From assembly GCF_025499425.1 (NCBI RefSeq), contig NZ_JAIMCB010000012.1, positions 1-64,000 of the forward strand: a DNA stretch of 64,000 nucleotides, given 5' to 3'. This stretch comes from Acidiferrimicrobium sp. IK (GTDB taxonomy: Bacteria; Actinomycetota; Acidimicrobiia; Acidimicrobiales; Palsa-688). Below the pieces are notes generated by a model. That model did not search any database. It saw only the letters and a list, made by a program, of their open reading frames with translations, and was not told the origin of the DNA. This document shows, piece by piece, positions 16,773-26,659 of the stretch. A program made the position numbers and the translations under genes. Positions within the stretch are counted from its first letter, which is position 1, and every line of letters begins with the position of its first letter.

Positions 16773-17585
16773 ATGAGCACCAGCACCGGTCCGCAGACCC
16801 GCACCTGGGTGTGGCCCGACCCGGAGGTCACCGGCCCGGCCGCGGCGGTAGTCGAGGCCACTCCCCTGGTTCACTGCCTGACCAACATCGTCGTCGCCGG
16901 GTTCAGCGCCAACGTCCTCCTCGCCGCCGGCGCGTCCCCGGCGATGGTGGAGAATGCCTCGGAGGCCGGCCCGTTCGCCTCCGTCGCCGCCGCGGTGCTG
17001 ATCAACATGGGGACCCTCACCCCCGAGATCGAGCGGGCCATGGTCGCCGCGGCCGCCGCCGCAGGCGACGCGGCGACGCCCTGGGTGCTCGACCCCGTCG
17101 CCGTCGGCGCCCTCCAGCACCGCAGCGCCTTGGCCGGCGAGCTGGCCGGAATGGGCCCGGCGGTCATCCGGGGCAACGCCTCGGAGATCCAGGCCTTAGC
17201 CGGCGCCGGCACCGGAGGCCGGGGCGTGGACTCGACGGCGGGCTCCCACGAGGCGCTCGACGCCGCGGTGGCCCTGGCCGGGAGGACCGGGTCGGTGGTG
17301 GCGGTCAGCGGCGCGGTCGACTTGGTCACCGACGGCTCGCAGGTCATCGAGGTGCCGGGCGGCGACGTGTTGATGACCAGGGTCACCGGCGTCGGCTGCG
17401 CCCTCGGGGCGCTGATGGCCGCCTTCGCCGGCGCCGGCACCCCTGCCCTGGAGGCCGCCGCGGCGGCCTCCGCCATGCTGGCGGCGGCCGGGAGCCGCGC
17501 CGCGAAAGGCGCGCCCGGTCCCGGGACGTTCGCGGTCCGGCTCCTCGACGAGATCGCCGCCCTCGCCGCGGCGGCGCGCCGGTGA
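16773..17585 (+). CDS. thiM: Hydroxyethylthiazole kinase
   Basis: The enzyme phosphorylates 4-methyl-5-(2-hydroxyethyl)thiazole for thiamine salvage. At 270 residues, PLVHCLTNIVVAGFSANVLLAAGASPAM starts the ribokinase-like fold; VLDPVAVGAL, IRGNASEIQALAG and the catalytic-cysteine segment VTGVGCALGALMAAF follow. The ATG at 16773 is 9 bases after the Shine-Dalgarno embedded in the riboswitch. Its stop overlaps the thiE start by 3 bases. Confidence 0.95.
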   Translation: MSTSTGPQTRTWVWPDPEVTGPAAAVVEATPLVHCLTNIVVAGFSANVLLAAGASPAMVENASEAGPFASVAAAVLINMGTLTPEIERAMVAAAAAAGDAATPWVLDPVAVGALQHRSALAGELAGMGPAVIRGNASEIQALAGAGTGGRGVDSTAGSHEALDAAVALAGRTGSVVAVSGAVDLVTDGSQVIEVPGGDVLMTRVTGVGCALGALMAAFAGAGTPALEAAAAASAMLAAAGSRAAKGAPGPGTFAVRLLDEIAALAAAARR

Positions 17586-18199
17586 TCGACCTCCGCCTCT
17601 ACCTGGTCACCGGCCCCTCCCCGGACCTGGCGGCCACCGAGGCGGTGGTCCGGGCCGCGGTGGCCGGCGGGGTCACCGCGCTGCAGCTGCGCGACCCGGG
17701 CGCGCCGACCCGCCGGCTGGTCGACGCGGCCCGCCGGCTGGCCGGCGCCGGCGTCCCGCTGGTCGTCAACGACCGCCTCGACGTGGCCATCGCCGCCGGC
17801 GCGGCGGGCGTCCACCTCGGCCAGTCGGACCTCCATCCCCTCGACGCCCGGGCGATCGCCGGCCCGGGGCTCACCATCGGCTGGTCGGTCACGACCCCCG
17901 AGCAGGTCGACGAGCTGGCCGGGTGGCCGGCGGGGACCGTGGACTACCTGGGGGTCGGGCCGATCCACCCGACCGGCAGCAAGGACGACGCGGCCCGGCC
18001 GATCGGTTACGCCGGCATCGAAGAGGTCCGCCGCCACACCCCGCTGCCGGTCGTCGCGATCGGCGGGATCGGCGCCGACCACGTCGGGTCGTGCCTGGCC
18101 GCTGGCGCCCAGGGGGTGGCGGTCATCTCCGCGATCTGGGCTGCGCCCGACCCGACGGCCGCCGCGGAGGCGCTGCGCCGGGCGCTGGACGCCCGATGA
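17582..18199 (+). CDS. thiE: Thiamine-phosphate synthase
   Basis: The enzyme joins HMP pyrophosphate and thiazole phosphate into thiamine monophosphate. This 205-residue TIM-barrel protein has the ThiE motifs LQLRDPGAPTR, VVNDRLDVAIAAGAAGVHLG, VGPIHPTGSK and AIGGIGADHV. The GTG start at 17582 is inside the thiM stop (GTGA), and its own stop overlaps the thiD start, so the three genes are translationally coupled downstream of the TPP riboswitch. Confidence 0.95.
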   Translation: MIDLRLYLVTGPSPDLAATEAVVRAAVAGGVTALQLRDPGAPTRRLVDAARRLAGAGVPLVVNDRLDVAIAAGAAGVHLGQSDLHPLDARAIAGPGLTIGWSVTTPEQVDELAGWPAGTVDYLGVGPIHPTGSKDDAARPIGYAGIEEVRRHTPLPVVAIGGIGADHVGSCLAAGAQGVAVISAIWAAPDPTAAAEALRRALDAR

Positions 18200-19041
18200 T
18201 CCCCAACGTGGTGTCCATCGCCGGGTCCGACCCGAGCGGCGGCGCCGGCATCCAAGCCGACCTGAAGGCCTTCTCGGCTATGGGCGCGTACGGCATGACG
18301 GTGATCACCGCTTTGACCGCGCAGTCCACCACCGGAGTGCGCGGGGTCATGCCGGTCCCCGCCGATTGGGTCACCGCCCAGATCGACGCTCTCGCCGCGG
18401 ACGTCCGGATCGACGCCGTGAAGATCGGGATGCTCGGCGACGCCGCGGTGATCGACGCGGTGGCCGACGCGCTGGAGCGCTACCGCTGGCCCTTCGTCGT
18501 CCTCGACACGGTCATGGTGGCCAAGAGCGGCCACCGCCTCCTCGACCCCGACGCGCTCGGCGCGCTGCGCCGGCGGCTCGTACCGATCGCCGATCTGATC
18601 ACCCCCAACCTGCCGGAGGCCGCCGACCTCCTGGGAGAACCCGAGGCCCGCGACGAGGAGGAGATGGCCGCACAAGCCGGCCGCCTCATCGACCTCGGGG
18701 CCCGCCGGGTGCTGCTCAAAGGCGGCCATCTCACCGGCATCGAGGAGAGCACCGACCTGCTCGTCGAGGCCGGCGGGGCGGTCACCCGGCTGCATGCGCC
18801 GAGGGTGCACACCACCAACGACCACGGCACCGGCTGCACCCTCTCGTCCGCCATCGCCGCGCTGCGGCCCCGTCGGGCCGACTGGCCCGGCGCGGTGGCC
18901 GACGCCAAGGCGTACCTGAGCGGCGCCCTGGCCGACTCCGGGGCGCTCGACGTCGGGTCCGGTCACGGCCCGGTCCACCACTTCTGGCAGCTGTGGGACC
19001 AGACGCCGCCCGGAGACGTCAGCCGGAGCCCTAAGAGCTGA
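18196..19041 (+). CDS. thiD: Hydroxymethylpyrimidine/phosphomethylpyrimidine kinase
   Basis: The bifunctional kinase makes HMP phosphate and HMP pyrophosphate. It has 281 residues. SIAGSDPSGGAGIQADLKAF is the N-terminal signature, AVKIGMLGD and LDTVMVAKSG are substrate segments, ITPNLPEAADLLG follows, and NDHGTGCTLSSAIAA is the ATP/anion-hole motif. The ATG at 18196 overlaps the thiE stop (ATGA). There is no thiC, thiG or thiL in the window, so these genes form a salvage plus coupling module. Confidence 0.95.
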   Translation: MIPNVVSIAGSDPSGGAGIQADLKAFSAMGAYGMTVITALTAQSTTGVRGVMPVPADWVTAQIDALAADVRIDAVKIGMLGDAAVIDAVADALERYRWPFVVLDTVMVAKSGHRLLDPDALGALRRRLVPIADLITPNLPEAADLLGEPEARDEEEMAAQAGRLIDLGARRVLLKGGHLTGIEESTDLLVEAGGAVTRLHAPRVHTTNDHGTGCTLSSAIAALRPRRADWPGAVADAKAYLSGALADSGALDVGSGHGPVHHFWQLWDQTPPGDVSRSPKS

Positions 19042-19098
19042 ACGCCGGAGATTCTGGCGGAACGGTGAGACAACCGACACCGCGGTGGGTAGACCTCC

Positions 19099-22000
19099 GT
19101 GCAGATGAAAATGCGCAAGCTGATCGCGTCGTGGCCGGCCGTGCGCCAGGCCACCAACCTGGCGGACTGGCGAGGGATGGGCCGGACGGTCCAATCCGAG
19201 CGTTCGGCGAGCCTCGAGCCCCGCACCGACACCGCCGACTCGGTGGTCCGCTCGATCTGTCCTTACTGCGCGGTGGGCTGCGGGCAGAGGGTGTTCGTCA
19301 AGGGCGGCAAGGTCACCCAGATCGAGGGGGACCCGGCCAGCCCGATCAGCCGGGGTCGGCTGTGCCCGAAAGGCTCGGCCAGCAAGCAGCTGGTGACCCA
19401 CGGCCGGCTGTCGAAGGTCCGTTACCGCCGGCCGCACGGCACCGAGTGGGAGGACCTGGACCTCGACACAGCGATGGACATGATCGCGGACCGGGTGATC
19501 AAGACCAGGGCGGAGACCTGGCAAGACGTAGACGAGAACGGCGATCGGCTTTCGCGCACCATGGGCATCGCCAGCCTCGGAGGAGCGACCCTCGACAACG
19601 AGGAGAACTACCTCATGAAGAAGCTGTACACCGCCCTCGGGGCCATACAGATCGAGAACCAGGCCCGGATATGACACTCCGCCAGCGTCCCCAGTTTGGG
19701 GGCATCGTTCGGTAGAGGCGCAGCCACCGGGTTCCAGCAGGACCTGGCCAACGCGGACTGCATCGTCATCGAGGGCTCCAACATGGCCGAGTGCCACCCG
19801 GTGGGGTTCCAGTGGGTCATGGAAGCCAAGGCCCGCGGCGCGACGGTCATCCACATCGATCCTCGCTTCACCCGGACCAGCGCGGTCGCCGACCAGCACG
19901 TCCCGATCCGCAGCGGCAGCGACATCGCCTTCCTCGGAGGGCTGATCAACTACGTCCTCCAGGGCGGCCACGACTTCCGTGAGTACGTCGTCGCCTACAC
20001 CAACGCTTCGGTGCTGGTGAGCGACGACTTCCAAGACACCGAGGACCTCGACGGGCTGTTCTCCGGCTACGACCCCGACAAGCGCAGCTACGACACCAAG
20101 ACCTGGCAGCTGGCCCACCGGCGCCCGCCTGCCGGGTCGCCGGCCGGCGCAGAGAAGGCGTCCGCCGGCTACCAGCACGGCTCGGGCGGCGCGTCGCCGG
20201 GCTTCGACGGCGACTACGAGATGGACCCGACGCTCGAAGACCCCCGCTGCGTCTACCAGGTCCTCAAGCGTCACTTCGCCCGCTACACCCCCGAGATGGT
20301 GGAGCGGACCTGCGGGATCCCCGAGGACCAGTTCCGGAAGGTCGCGGAGGCGCTGGTCGCCAACTCCGGCCCGGAGCGGACCTCCGCGTTCGTCTACAGC
20401 GTCGGGTGGACCCATCACACCGTCGGGGTGCAATACATCCGCACCGCGTCGATCCTCCAGCTGCTGCTCGGCAACATGGGCCGTCCCGGCGGCGGGATCA
20501 TGGCCCTCCGCGGCCACGCCAGCATCCAGGGCTCGACGGACATCCCGACGCTGTACAACCTGCTGCCCGGCTACCTGACGATGCCCACCGCGGGACGGGA
20601 CAACAACCTGCGGGCCTACATCGACGACCAGATCGGCCAGGCCGGGTTCTGGGGGCACCTCGACGCGTACATCGTCTCGTTGCTGAAGGCGTACTGGGGT
20701 GACGCGGCGACGCCGGAGAACGACTTCGGCTTCGACTGGCTGCCCGCGGTCAACGGCGACCACTCGACGTACCAGTCGGTGCTCGGGATGATCGACGGGA
20801 CCGTCAAGGGGTACTTCATCGTCGGCGAGAACCCGGCGACGGGCACCGCCAACGGCAAGCTGCAGCGGATGGGCCTGGCCAACCTGGATTGGCTGGTCGT
20901 GCGGGACTTCAACGAGATCGAGTCCGCGGCGTTCTGGCACGACAGCCCCGAGATCGAGTCCGGGGAGCTGCGCACCGAGGACATCGGCACCGAGGTGTTT
21001 TTGATGCCGGCCGCCGCCCACACCGAGAAAGACGGCAGCTTCACCAACACCCAACGCCTCCTGCAGTGGCACAACAAGGCGGTCGAGCCCGAGGGCGACA
21101 CCCGCTCGGACCTGTGGTTCTACTTCCATCTGGGGCGGATCATCCGCGACAAGCTGGCCGCCTCGACCGACCCGCGGGACATCCCGGTGCGCAACGTGAC
21201 CTGGGACTACCCGACCGAGGGCCAGTGGGACGACCCTTCCGCGGAGGCCGTCTTGCGGGAGATCAACGGGTTCTCGCTGATCGACGACCCCGACAGCAGC
21301 CACGGCGGCGGGAAGGTGCCGGTGTCGTCCTACACCGAGCTCAAAGCCGACGGTTCGACGTCGTCGGGGTGCTGGATCTACGCCGGCGTGTACGCGGACG
21401 GCGTCAACCAGGCCAACCGCCGCAAGCCCGGCAGCGAGCAGTCGTGGGTCGCCCCCGAGTGGGGATGGGCGTGGCCGTCCAACCGGCGGATCCTCTACAA
21501 CCGGGCTTCGGCCCGGCCCGACGGGACGCCTTGGTCGGAACGCAAGAAGTACGTGTGGTGGGACGAGGACGCCGGCAAGTGGACCGGCTTGGACGTCCCC
21601 GACTTCGTGGCGACGATGCGCCCGGACCATCCCGGCGACCCCGACGGGCCGCCCGAGCAGCGGCTGCCCGGCACCGCGCCGTTCATCATGCAACAAGACG
21701 GCCTGGGGTGGCTCTACGCGCCCAACGGGCTGACCGACGGGCCGCTGCCGACCCATTACGAGCCGCACGAGTCCCCCGTCGCCAACCCGCTCTACGGCGT
21801 GCAGTCCAGCCCGCTGCGGCAGGTCTTCGACCGGAAGTGGAACTGGTCCAACCCTCCGGTCAACGCCGGGTACCCGTACGTGTTTTGCACCTACCGGCTC
21901 ACCGAGCACCACACCGCCGGCGGGATGAGCCGCGGGTTGCCCTACCTCTCGGAGCTCCAGCCGGAGTTCTTCTGCGAGGTCAGCCCGGAGCTGGCCGCGG

Positions 22001-22353
22001 AGCGCAACTTGGTCCACGGCGAGTACGCCACGATCATCACCGCCCGCTCCGCCATCGAGGCCCGGGTGATGGTCACCGACCGGGTGACGCCGCTGCGCCT
22101 CGGGGACCGTACCGTCCACCAGATCGGCCTGCCGTACCACTGGGGGTGGCGGGGGTTGGCCACCGGCGACGCCGCCAACGACCTGCTGCCCGGCGTGCTC
22201 GACTCCAACGTGCACATCCCGGAGCAGAAGGTGGCCAGCTGCGACATCATGCCCGGCCGCCGGCCGCGGGGACCGGCGCTGGTGAAGCTGGTCGAAGACC
22301 ACTATTCGAAGGCGATGGACGGCCATCCGCCCGCCCACAGCACCGACTGGTAG
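19099..22353 (+). CDS. fdhA: Formate dehydrogenase, catalytic subunit (selenocysteine-containing)
   Basis: This molybdenum or tungsten bis-MGD formate dehydrogenase oxidises formate to CO2. One gene is interrupted by an in-frame TGA at 19672-19674 (codon 192), which is read as selenocysteine: QARI-Sec-HSASVPSLGAS matches the Sec-His active site of FDH, and a SECIS-like hairpin follows. Total length is about 1084 residues. The N-terminus binds a [4Fe-4S] cluster (CPYCAVGCGQ, then GRLCPKG at about residues 55-95). Molybdopterin domains follow (NMAECHPVGFQWVMEAKARG; GRPGGGIMALRGHASIQGSTD; a dinucleotide-binding C-terminus). No twin-arginine signal is visible. The GTG at 19099 or the ATGs at 19105 and 19111 may start translation. 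It is followed by fdhB and an NrfD-type anchor. No selA, selB, selC or fdhD is in the window. Confidence 0.93.
19672..19704 (+). promoter_or_regulatory. Bacterial SECIS element for Sec insertion
   Basis: The Sec codon TGA (19672-19674) is followed 14 bases later by CCCC-AGTTT-GGGG (19689-19701), extended by a further G and by flanking GCGT/GCATC. This compact hairpin has a G and a U in its apical loop, as expected for the SelB-recognised bacterial SECIS. The downstream frame continues without interruption to 22353. Confidence 0.85.
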
Positions 22354-22367
22354 AGGACGCGAGCGAC

Positions 22368-23222
22368 GTGACCATCATTGACCGGGGCAGCGACGGGACC
22401 GACCTGACCCTGCAGGGAATCGGGACCCCCCGCTACGACCGCGAGCAGCGCGTCGGTTTTTTCACCGACACCTCGATCTGCATCGGCTGCAAAGCCTGCG
22501 AGGTGGCGTGCAAGGAGTGGAACGACGTCCCCGCCGACGGGCTCAACTTCCTGGCCCGCAGCTACGACAACACCGGCCACCTCTCCGCTGACACGTGGCG
22601 CCACGTGGCGTTCGTCGAGCAGCCCACCACCGACCCGGAGTCCGCCCGCAGCGGGGTGCGGTGGCTGATGAGCTCGGACGTGTGCAAGCACTGCACGTCG
22701 GCGGCCTGCTTGGAGGTGTGCCCGACCGGCGCCTTATTCCGCACCGAGTTCGAGACCGTCGTGGTCCAACAAGACATCTGCAACGGGTGCGGCTACTGCG
22801 TGTCGGCTTGCCCCTTCGGCGTGATCGACCAGCGCAAGGGCGACGGCCGGGTGTGGAAGTGCACCCTCTGCTACGACCGTCTCCGCGGCGGGCAGACCCC
22901 GGCGTGCGCCCAGGCGTGCCCGACGCAGTCCATCCAGTTCGGCCCCCTCGAGCAGCTCCGGGAGCGGGCCGCGGCGAGGATCGAAGCCCTCCACGACCAA
23001 GGCGTCGACGACGCCCAGCTCTACGGCGACGACCCCGGAGACGGCGTCGGAGGCTTCGGGGCGTTCTTCCTGCTCCTCGACAAGCCCGAGGTCTACGGGC
23101 TGCCGCCCGACCCGGTGTCGACCACCCGGGACCTGCGCACGATGTTCAACGCGGCGACCGCCGCCGCGTTCGGGCTCCTCGGGATCGCCGCCGCGACGCT
23201 CCTAGGTCAGCGCCGTGGCTAG
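22368..23222 (+). CDS. fdhB: Formate dehydrogenase iron-sulfur subunit
   Basis: The 284-residue electron-transfer subunit has four [4Fe-4S] sets: CIGCKACEVACKEW, CKHCTSAACLEVCPTGAL, CNGCGYCVSACPFG and the split CTLCYDR...ACAQACP. A C-terminal hydrophobic helix (NAATAAAFGLLGIAAATLLG) would anchor it to the membrane, as in FdnH/FdoH. It links the catalytic subunit to the NrfD-type quinone-interacting protein. The GTG at 22368 follows an AGAGGA Shine-Dalgarno, 14 bases after the fdhA stop. The stop overlaps the next start by 8 bases. Confidence 0.93.
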   Translation: MTIIDRGSDGTDLTLQGIGTPRYDREQRVGFFTDTSICIGCKACEVACKEWNDVPADGLNFLARSYDNTGHLSADTWRHVAFVEQPTTDPESARSGVRWLMSSDVCKHCTSAACLEVCPTGALFRTEFETVVVQQDICNGCGYCVSACPFGVIDQRKGDGRVWKCTLCYDRLRGGQTPACAQACPTQSIQFGPLEQLRERAAARIEALHDQGVDDAQLYGDDPGDGVGGFGAFFLLLDKPEVYGLPPDPVSTTRDLRTMFNAATAAAFGLLGIAAATLLGQRRG

Positions 23223-24219
23223 AGAACGCCGGATGGTCCCCGACGCGACGCCGATGTCGTACTACGGCCAGCCGATCCTAAAGCCGCCGACGTGGAAGTG
23301 GCCGATCGCCGCGTACCTCTTCACCGGCGGGCTGGCCGCCGGCACCAGCCTGGTCGGCGCCGCGGCCCGCCTCCACGGCGACCGCCGCCTGGCCGGCGCG
23401 GCGTCGGCCGCGACGATGTCGGCGATCGGCGTGTCCGCCGGGTTCTTGATCGAGGACCTCGGGCGGCGGTCCCGGTTCCACCACATGCTGCGGGTGGTCA
23501 AGATCACCTCCCCGATGAGTGTCGGCACGTGGATCTTCTCGATCTTCTCCTCCCTCGCCGGCGCGTCGGCGGTCGCGGAGATCGGGGAAAAGGTCGGGGT
23601 GCCGGCCCGCGTGGCCCGGCCGGTGACCGCCGTCGGGCAGGTCGGCTCGGCCCTGGTCGGCCCGGCGCTGGCCACCTACACCGCCGTCTTGCTGGCCGAC
23701 ACCGCGGTCCCCGCCTGGCACGAGGCCCGCCGCGACCTGCCCTGGGTGTTCGCCGGTTCGGCGACCGCGTCGGGCGGGGCGATGGGGATCCTGCTCAGCA
23801 CGCTCGCACCTTTGGACCCTTCTGATGGTTTCGCGTCGGGGCCGAGGCGCATGGCGGTGGTCGGCGCGGCGCTCGAGGTCGGCGCCGACGAGGCCATGCA
23901 CCGCCGCTTGCGGGCCGTCGCCACCGGCGACACCGACAAGCCCGACATCGGCGCCGCGTACACCAGCGGCTCGCCTCGGGTGCTGGCCGGCGCGGCCCGG
24001 GCCGCCAGCGTGACCGGAGCCGCCACCGTCGCTCTCGCCGGGCGCCGGGACCGGCCCCGCACCCGGCTGCTCGCCGCCGCCGGGGCGCTGCTCGTGCTCG
24101 CCGGCGCGGCGCTCGAGCGCTTCGCGATCTTCCACGCCGGGAAGGCGTCCACCACCGATCCGGTGTACACCGTCGGCCCGCAGCGGCTCCGTTTGGTGCC
24201 GCCGGCCCGACGACCGTAA
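23215..24219 (+). CDS. nrfD: NrfD/PsrC-type membrane subunit of formate dehydrogenase
   Basis: The 334-residue multi-spanning protein begins SYYGQPILKPPTWKWPIAAYLFTGGLAAG, the opening signature of NrfD/PsrC quinol-interacting subunits. It has about eight to nine hydrophobic helices and no heme-binding histidine set of the FdnI type. It likely passes electrons from FdhB to menaquinone. The GTG at 23215 overlaps fdhB. ctaC starts 10 bases after its stop, so FDH and oxidase genes may be on one transcript. Confidence 0.88.
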   Translation: MARERRMVPDATPMSYYGQPILKPPTWKWPIAAYLFTGGLAAGTSLVGAAARLHGDRRLAGAASAATMSAIGVSAGFLIEDLGRRSRFHHMLRVVKITSPMSVGTWIFSIFSSLAGASAVAEIGEKVGVPARVARPVTAVGQVGSALVGPALATYTAVLLADTAVPAWHEARRDLPWVFAGSATASGGAMGILLSTLAPLDPSDGFASGPRRMAVVGAALEVGADEAMHRRLRAVATGDTDKPDIGAAYTSGSPRVLAGAARAASVTGAATVALAGRRDRPRTRLLAAAGALLVLAGAALERFAIFHAGKASTTDPVYTVGPQRLRLVPPARRP

Positions 24220-24229
24220 TGTTGGGCCA

Positions 24230-24970
24230 GTGAGCAGCCTTTCCGGCCGTCTGCTGGCCACCGATTTCGGTTCCCCCCACGGCGTCACGGTCAACGACAA
24301 GTACGTCCGAAGCCTGTGGCACATCACCTACTACATCGGGGTGCCCCTGGCGGCCATCGTGGTGGGGCTGATCGTGTGGTGCCTGATCCGCTACCGGGTC
24401 AAGCCGGGCGACGAGCCTCGCCGAGCCGCCCAGTTCCAGTACCACATCCCCCTCGAGGCGTTCTACACCATCGTGCCGCTGATCCTCGTGGCGGTGGTCT
24501 TCGGTTTCCTCTACGGCGGCGAGGACAAGATCACCCACGTCTCCAGCAACCCCTACGTCAAGATCAAGGTCGAGGGGTTCCAGTGGGGTTGGCGGTTCAC
24601 CTACCCCAACGGCCACCAGGAGCAGGGCTCCTACAACTCCGTGACCAGCATCAACGACGAGAAGGACCTGCCGGTGCTGTACATGCCGGCCAATGAGACC
24701 GTCCAGCTCCAGCTGCTCACCGACGACGTCGTCCACACCTTCTACGTGCCGGAGTTCCTGTTCCAGCGGGACATGATCGCCGGCGTCAACAACGTCGTCG
24801 ACATCAACGTGACCAAGACCGGGACGTTCCTCGGCGAGTGCACCAACCTCTGCGGCACCTACCACGCGTTCATGCGCTTCAACGTCGACGTCATGCCTGT
24901 CAACGCCTTCAACGCCTGGATGAACAGCCAGGCGCCGGGCTCGATCCACACCGCCGGAGTGCATCAGTGA
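24230..24970 (+). CDS. ctaC: Cytochrome c oxidase subunit II
   Basis: The 246-residue protein has two N-terminal membrane helices ([20 protein letters not shown] and [18 protein letters not shown]). The extracytoplasmic cupredoxin domain carries the CuA site ([16 protein letters not shown], then [14 protein letters not shown]: Cys-x3-Cys-x3-His-x2-Met). It receives electrons from the bc1 complex. No lipobox or fused cytochrome c domain is present, in keeping with a bcc-aa3 supercomplex. The GTG start is at 24230; the stop overlaps ctaD by 4 nt. Confidence 0.95.
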   Translation: MSSLSGRLLATDFGSPHGVTVNDKYVRSLWHITYYIGVPLAAIVVGLIVWCLIRYRVKPGDEPRRAAQFQYHIPLEAFYTIVPLILVAVVFGFLYGGEDKITHVSSNPYVKIKVEGFQWGWRFTYPNGHQEQGSYNSVTSINDEKDLPVLYMPANETVQLQLLTDDVVHTFYVPEFLFQRDMIAGVNNVVDINVTKTGTFLGECTNLCGTYHAFMRFNVDVMPVNAFNAWMNSQAPGSIHTAGVHQ

Positions 24971-26658
24971 CCATCATCCAGGACCGTCCCGGGCCCGAGC
25001 CCGCCGGCACCTCGCGCGGCCTCGTCGCGGAGCCGCTGACCGAGTTCGTGCCCGGGCCCCGCCCCCGGGGGTGGGTGAAGTTCATCACCAGCACCGATCA
25101 CAAGCAGATCGGGCTCAACTACATGGTCACCGCGTTCATCGGGTTCATGACCGCCGGCTTGATGGCCGAGGGGATGCGGACCCAGCTGATCGCCCCCAAC
25201 AACCACTTCGTTTCGCTGGACGTCTACAACCAGCTGCTCACCATGCACGGCACGATCATGCTTTTCGTGTTCCTCGGGCCGTTCGCGTTCGGGCTGGCCA
25301 ACTACATCGTCCCGCTGCAGATCGGCGCGCCGGACATGGCGTTCCCCCGGTTCAACAACCTGTCCTACTGGCTGTATTTGGGCGGGTTCCTGGTGCTCAC
25401 CGGCGGGTTCTTGACCAACAACGGGGCCGCCAACTTCGGCTGGTTCGGCTACTCGCCGCTCACCGACGCCGTGCACGCCCCGGGCCCCGGCGCCGACATG
25501 TGGATCGTCGGCATCGCCCTCACCGGCTTCTCCGGCATCTTCACCGCGGTCAACGTGATCACCACCATCTTCTGCCTGCGGGCGCCGGGCATGGTCATGT
25601 TCCGGATGCCGATCTTCTCCTGGAACCAGCTGGTGACCATGTTCCTGGTGCTCCTGGCGTTCCCGGTCCTGACCTCCGCCATGGCGCTGCTGTGGGCCGA
25701 CCGGCACCTCAACACCCACTTCTACGACCCCTCCGGCGGCGGGCAGCCGATCTTGTGGCAACACCTGTTCTGGTTCTTCGGGCACCCGGAGGTGTACATC
25801 CTCGCCCTGCCGTACTTCGGTGTGGTCACCGAGGTCATCGCCACGATGTCGAAGAAGCCGGTGTTCGGCTACAAGGGCATGATCGGCGCCACCCTCTCCA
25901 TCGGCGGCCTGTCGATGGGGGTGTGGGCCCACCACATGTACACCACCGGCGCGGTGCTGCTGCCGTTCTTCGCGGCGCTGTCGCTGCTCATCGCCGTGCC
26001 GACCGGCATCAAGTTCTTCAACTGGATCGGCACCATGTGGAAGGGGACGATCACCCTCAACTCGGCGATGCTGTTCACCGTCGGGTTCCTCGCCATGTTC
26101 CTCTTCGGCGGCCTGACCGGCGTGGTCCTGGCCCAACCACCGCTGGACTTCCAGCTGCACAACACCTACTTCGTGGTCGCCCACTTCCACTACGTGATGT
26201 TCGGCGGTTCGGTGTTCGCGGTGTTCGCCTCGATCTACTACTGGTTCCCGAAGTACACCGGCCGGATGCTCGACGAGCGCCTCGGCAAGCTGAGCTTCGT
26301 GCTGCTGTTCATCGGGTTCAACCTGACGTTCTTCCCTCAGCACGACCTGGGCCTGCGGGGCATGTCCCGCCGGATCGCGACCTACGACTCCAACCTGGGC
26401 TTCAACTTCCTCAACGCCTTGTCGACGACCGGCGCCTACATCACCGGCATCGGGGTCATCCCGACCCTGATCAACGTGTTCAAGTCGCTGCGCACCGGGG
26501 CCGTCGCCGGCGACAACCCGTGGGACGGCCAGACCCTCGAGTGGGCTACGTCGTCGCCGCCTCCGGACCACAACTTCGAGTCGCTGCCCCCGATCCGCTC
26601 CGAGCGGCCGCTGTGGGACGCCAACCACCCCGACGAGCTCACGAAGGTCGGTCACTGA
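24967..26658 (+). CDS. ctaD: Cytochrome c oxidase subunit I (aa3-type)
   Basis: The 563-residue heme-copper oxidase core subunit reduces O2 and pumps protons. Helix II has [13 protein letters not shown] (heme a ligand), helix VI has [11 protein letters not shown] (CuB histidine crosslinked to Tyr), and [10 protein letters not shown] carries the other CuB histidines. [12 protein letters not shown] carries the heme ligands in helix X. The D-channel NNGA-type segment and the K-channel lysine region ([15 protein letters not shown]) are present. The GTG at 24967 overlaps the ctaC stop. Confidence 0.97.
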   Translation: MTIIQDRPGPEPAGTSRGLVAEPLTEFVPGPRPRGWVKFITSTDHKQIGLNYMVTAFIGFMTAGLMAEGMRTQLIAPNNHFVSLDVYNQLLTMHGTIMLFVFLGPFAFGLANYIVPLQIGAPDMAFPRFNNLSYWLYLGGFLVLTGGFLTNNGAANFGWFGYSPLTDAVHAPGPGADMWIVGIALTGFSGIFTAVNVITTIFCLRAPGMVMFRMPIFSWNQLVTMFLVLLAFPVLTSAMALLWADRHLNTHFYDPSGGGQPILWQHLFWFFGHPEVYILALPYFGVVTEVIATMSKKPVFGYKGMIGATLSIGGLSMGVWAHHMYTTGAVLLPFFAALSLLIAVPTGIKFFNWIGTMWKGTITLNSAMLFTVGFLAMFLFGGLTGVVLAQPPLDFQLHNTYFVVAHFHYVMFGGSVFAVFASIYYWFPKYTGRMLDERLGKLSFVLLFIGFNLTFFPQHDLGLRGMSRRIATYDSNLGFNFLNALSTTGAYITGIGVIPTLINVFKSLRTGAVAGDNPWDGQTLEWATSSPPPDHNFESLPPIRSERPLWDANHPDELTKVGH

Positions 26659-26659
26659 C

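Noticed and set aside
18007-22338. A 1443-codon open frame on the minus strand opposite thiD/fdhA
   Set aside because: It is a GC-driven antisense shadow; its translation is low-complexity and the plus strand carries recognisable thi and fdh proteins.
19099-22353. Two separate genes, or a frameshifted/nonsense pseudogene, for formate dehydrogenase
   Set aside because: Both parts are in the same frame, the interrupting codon is TGA at the active-site Sec position, and a SECIS-like hairpin follows it.
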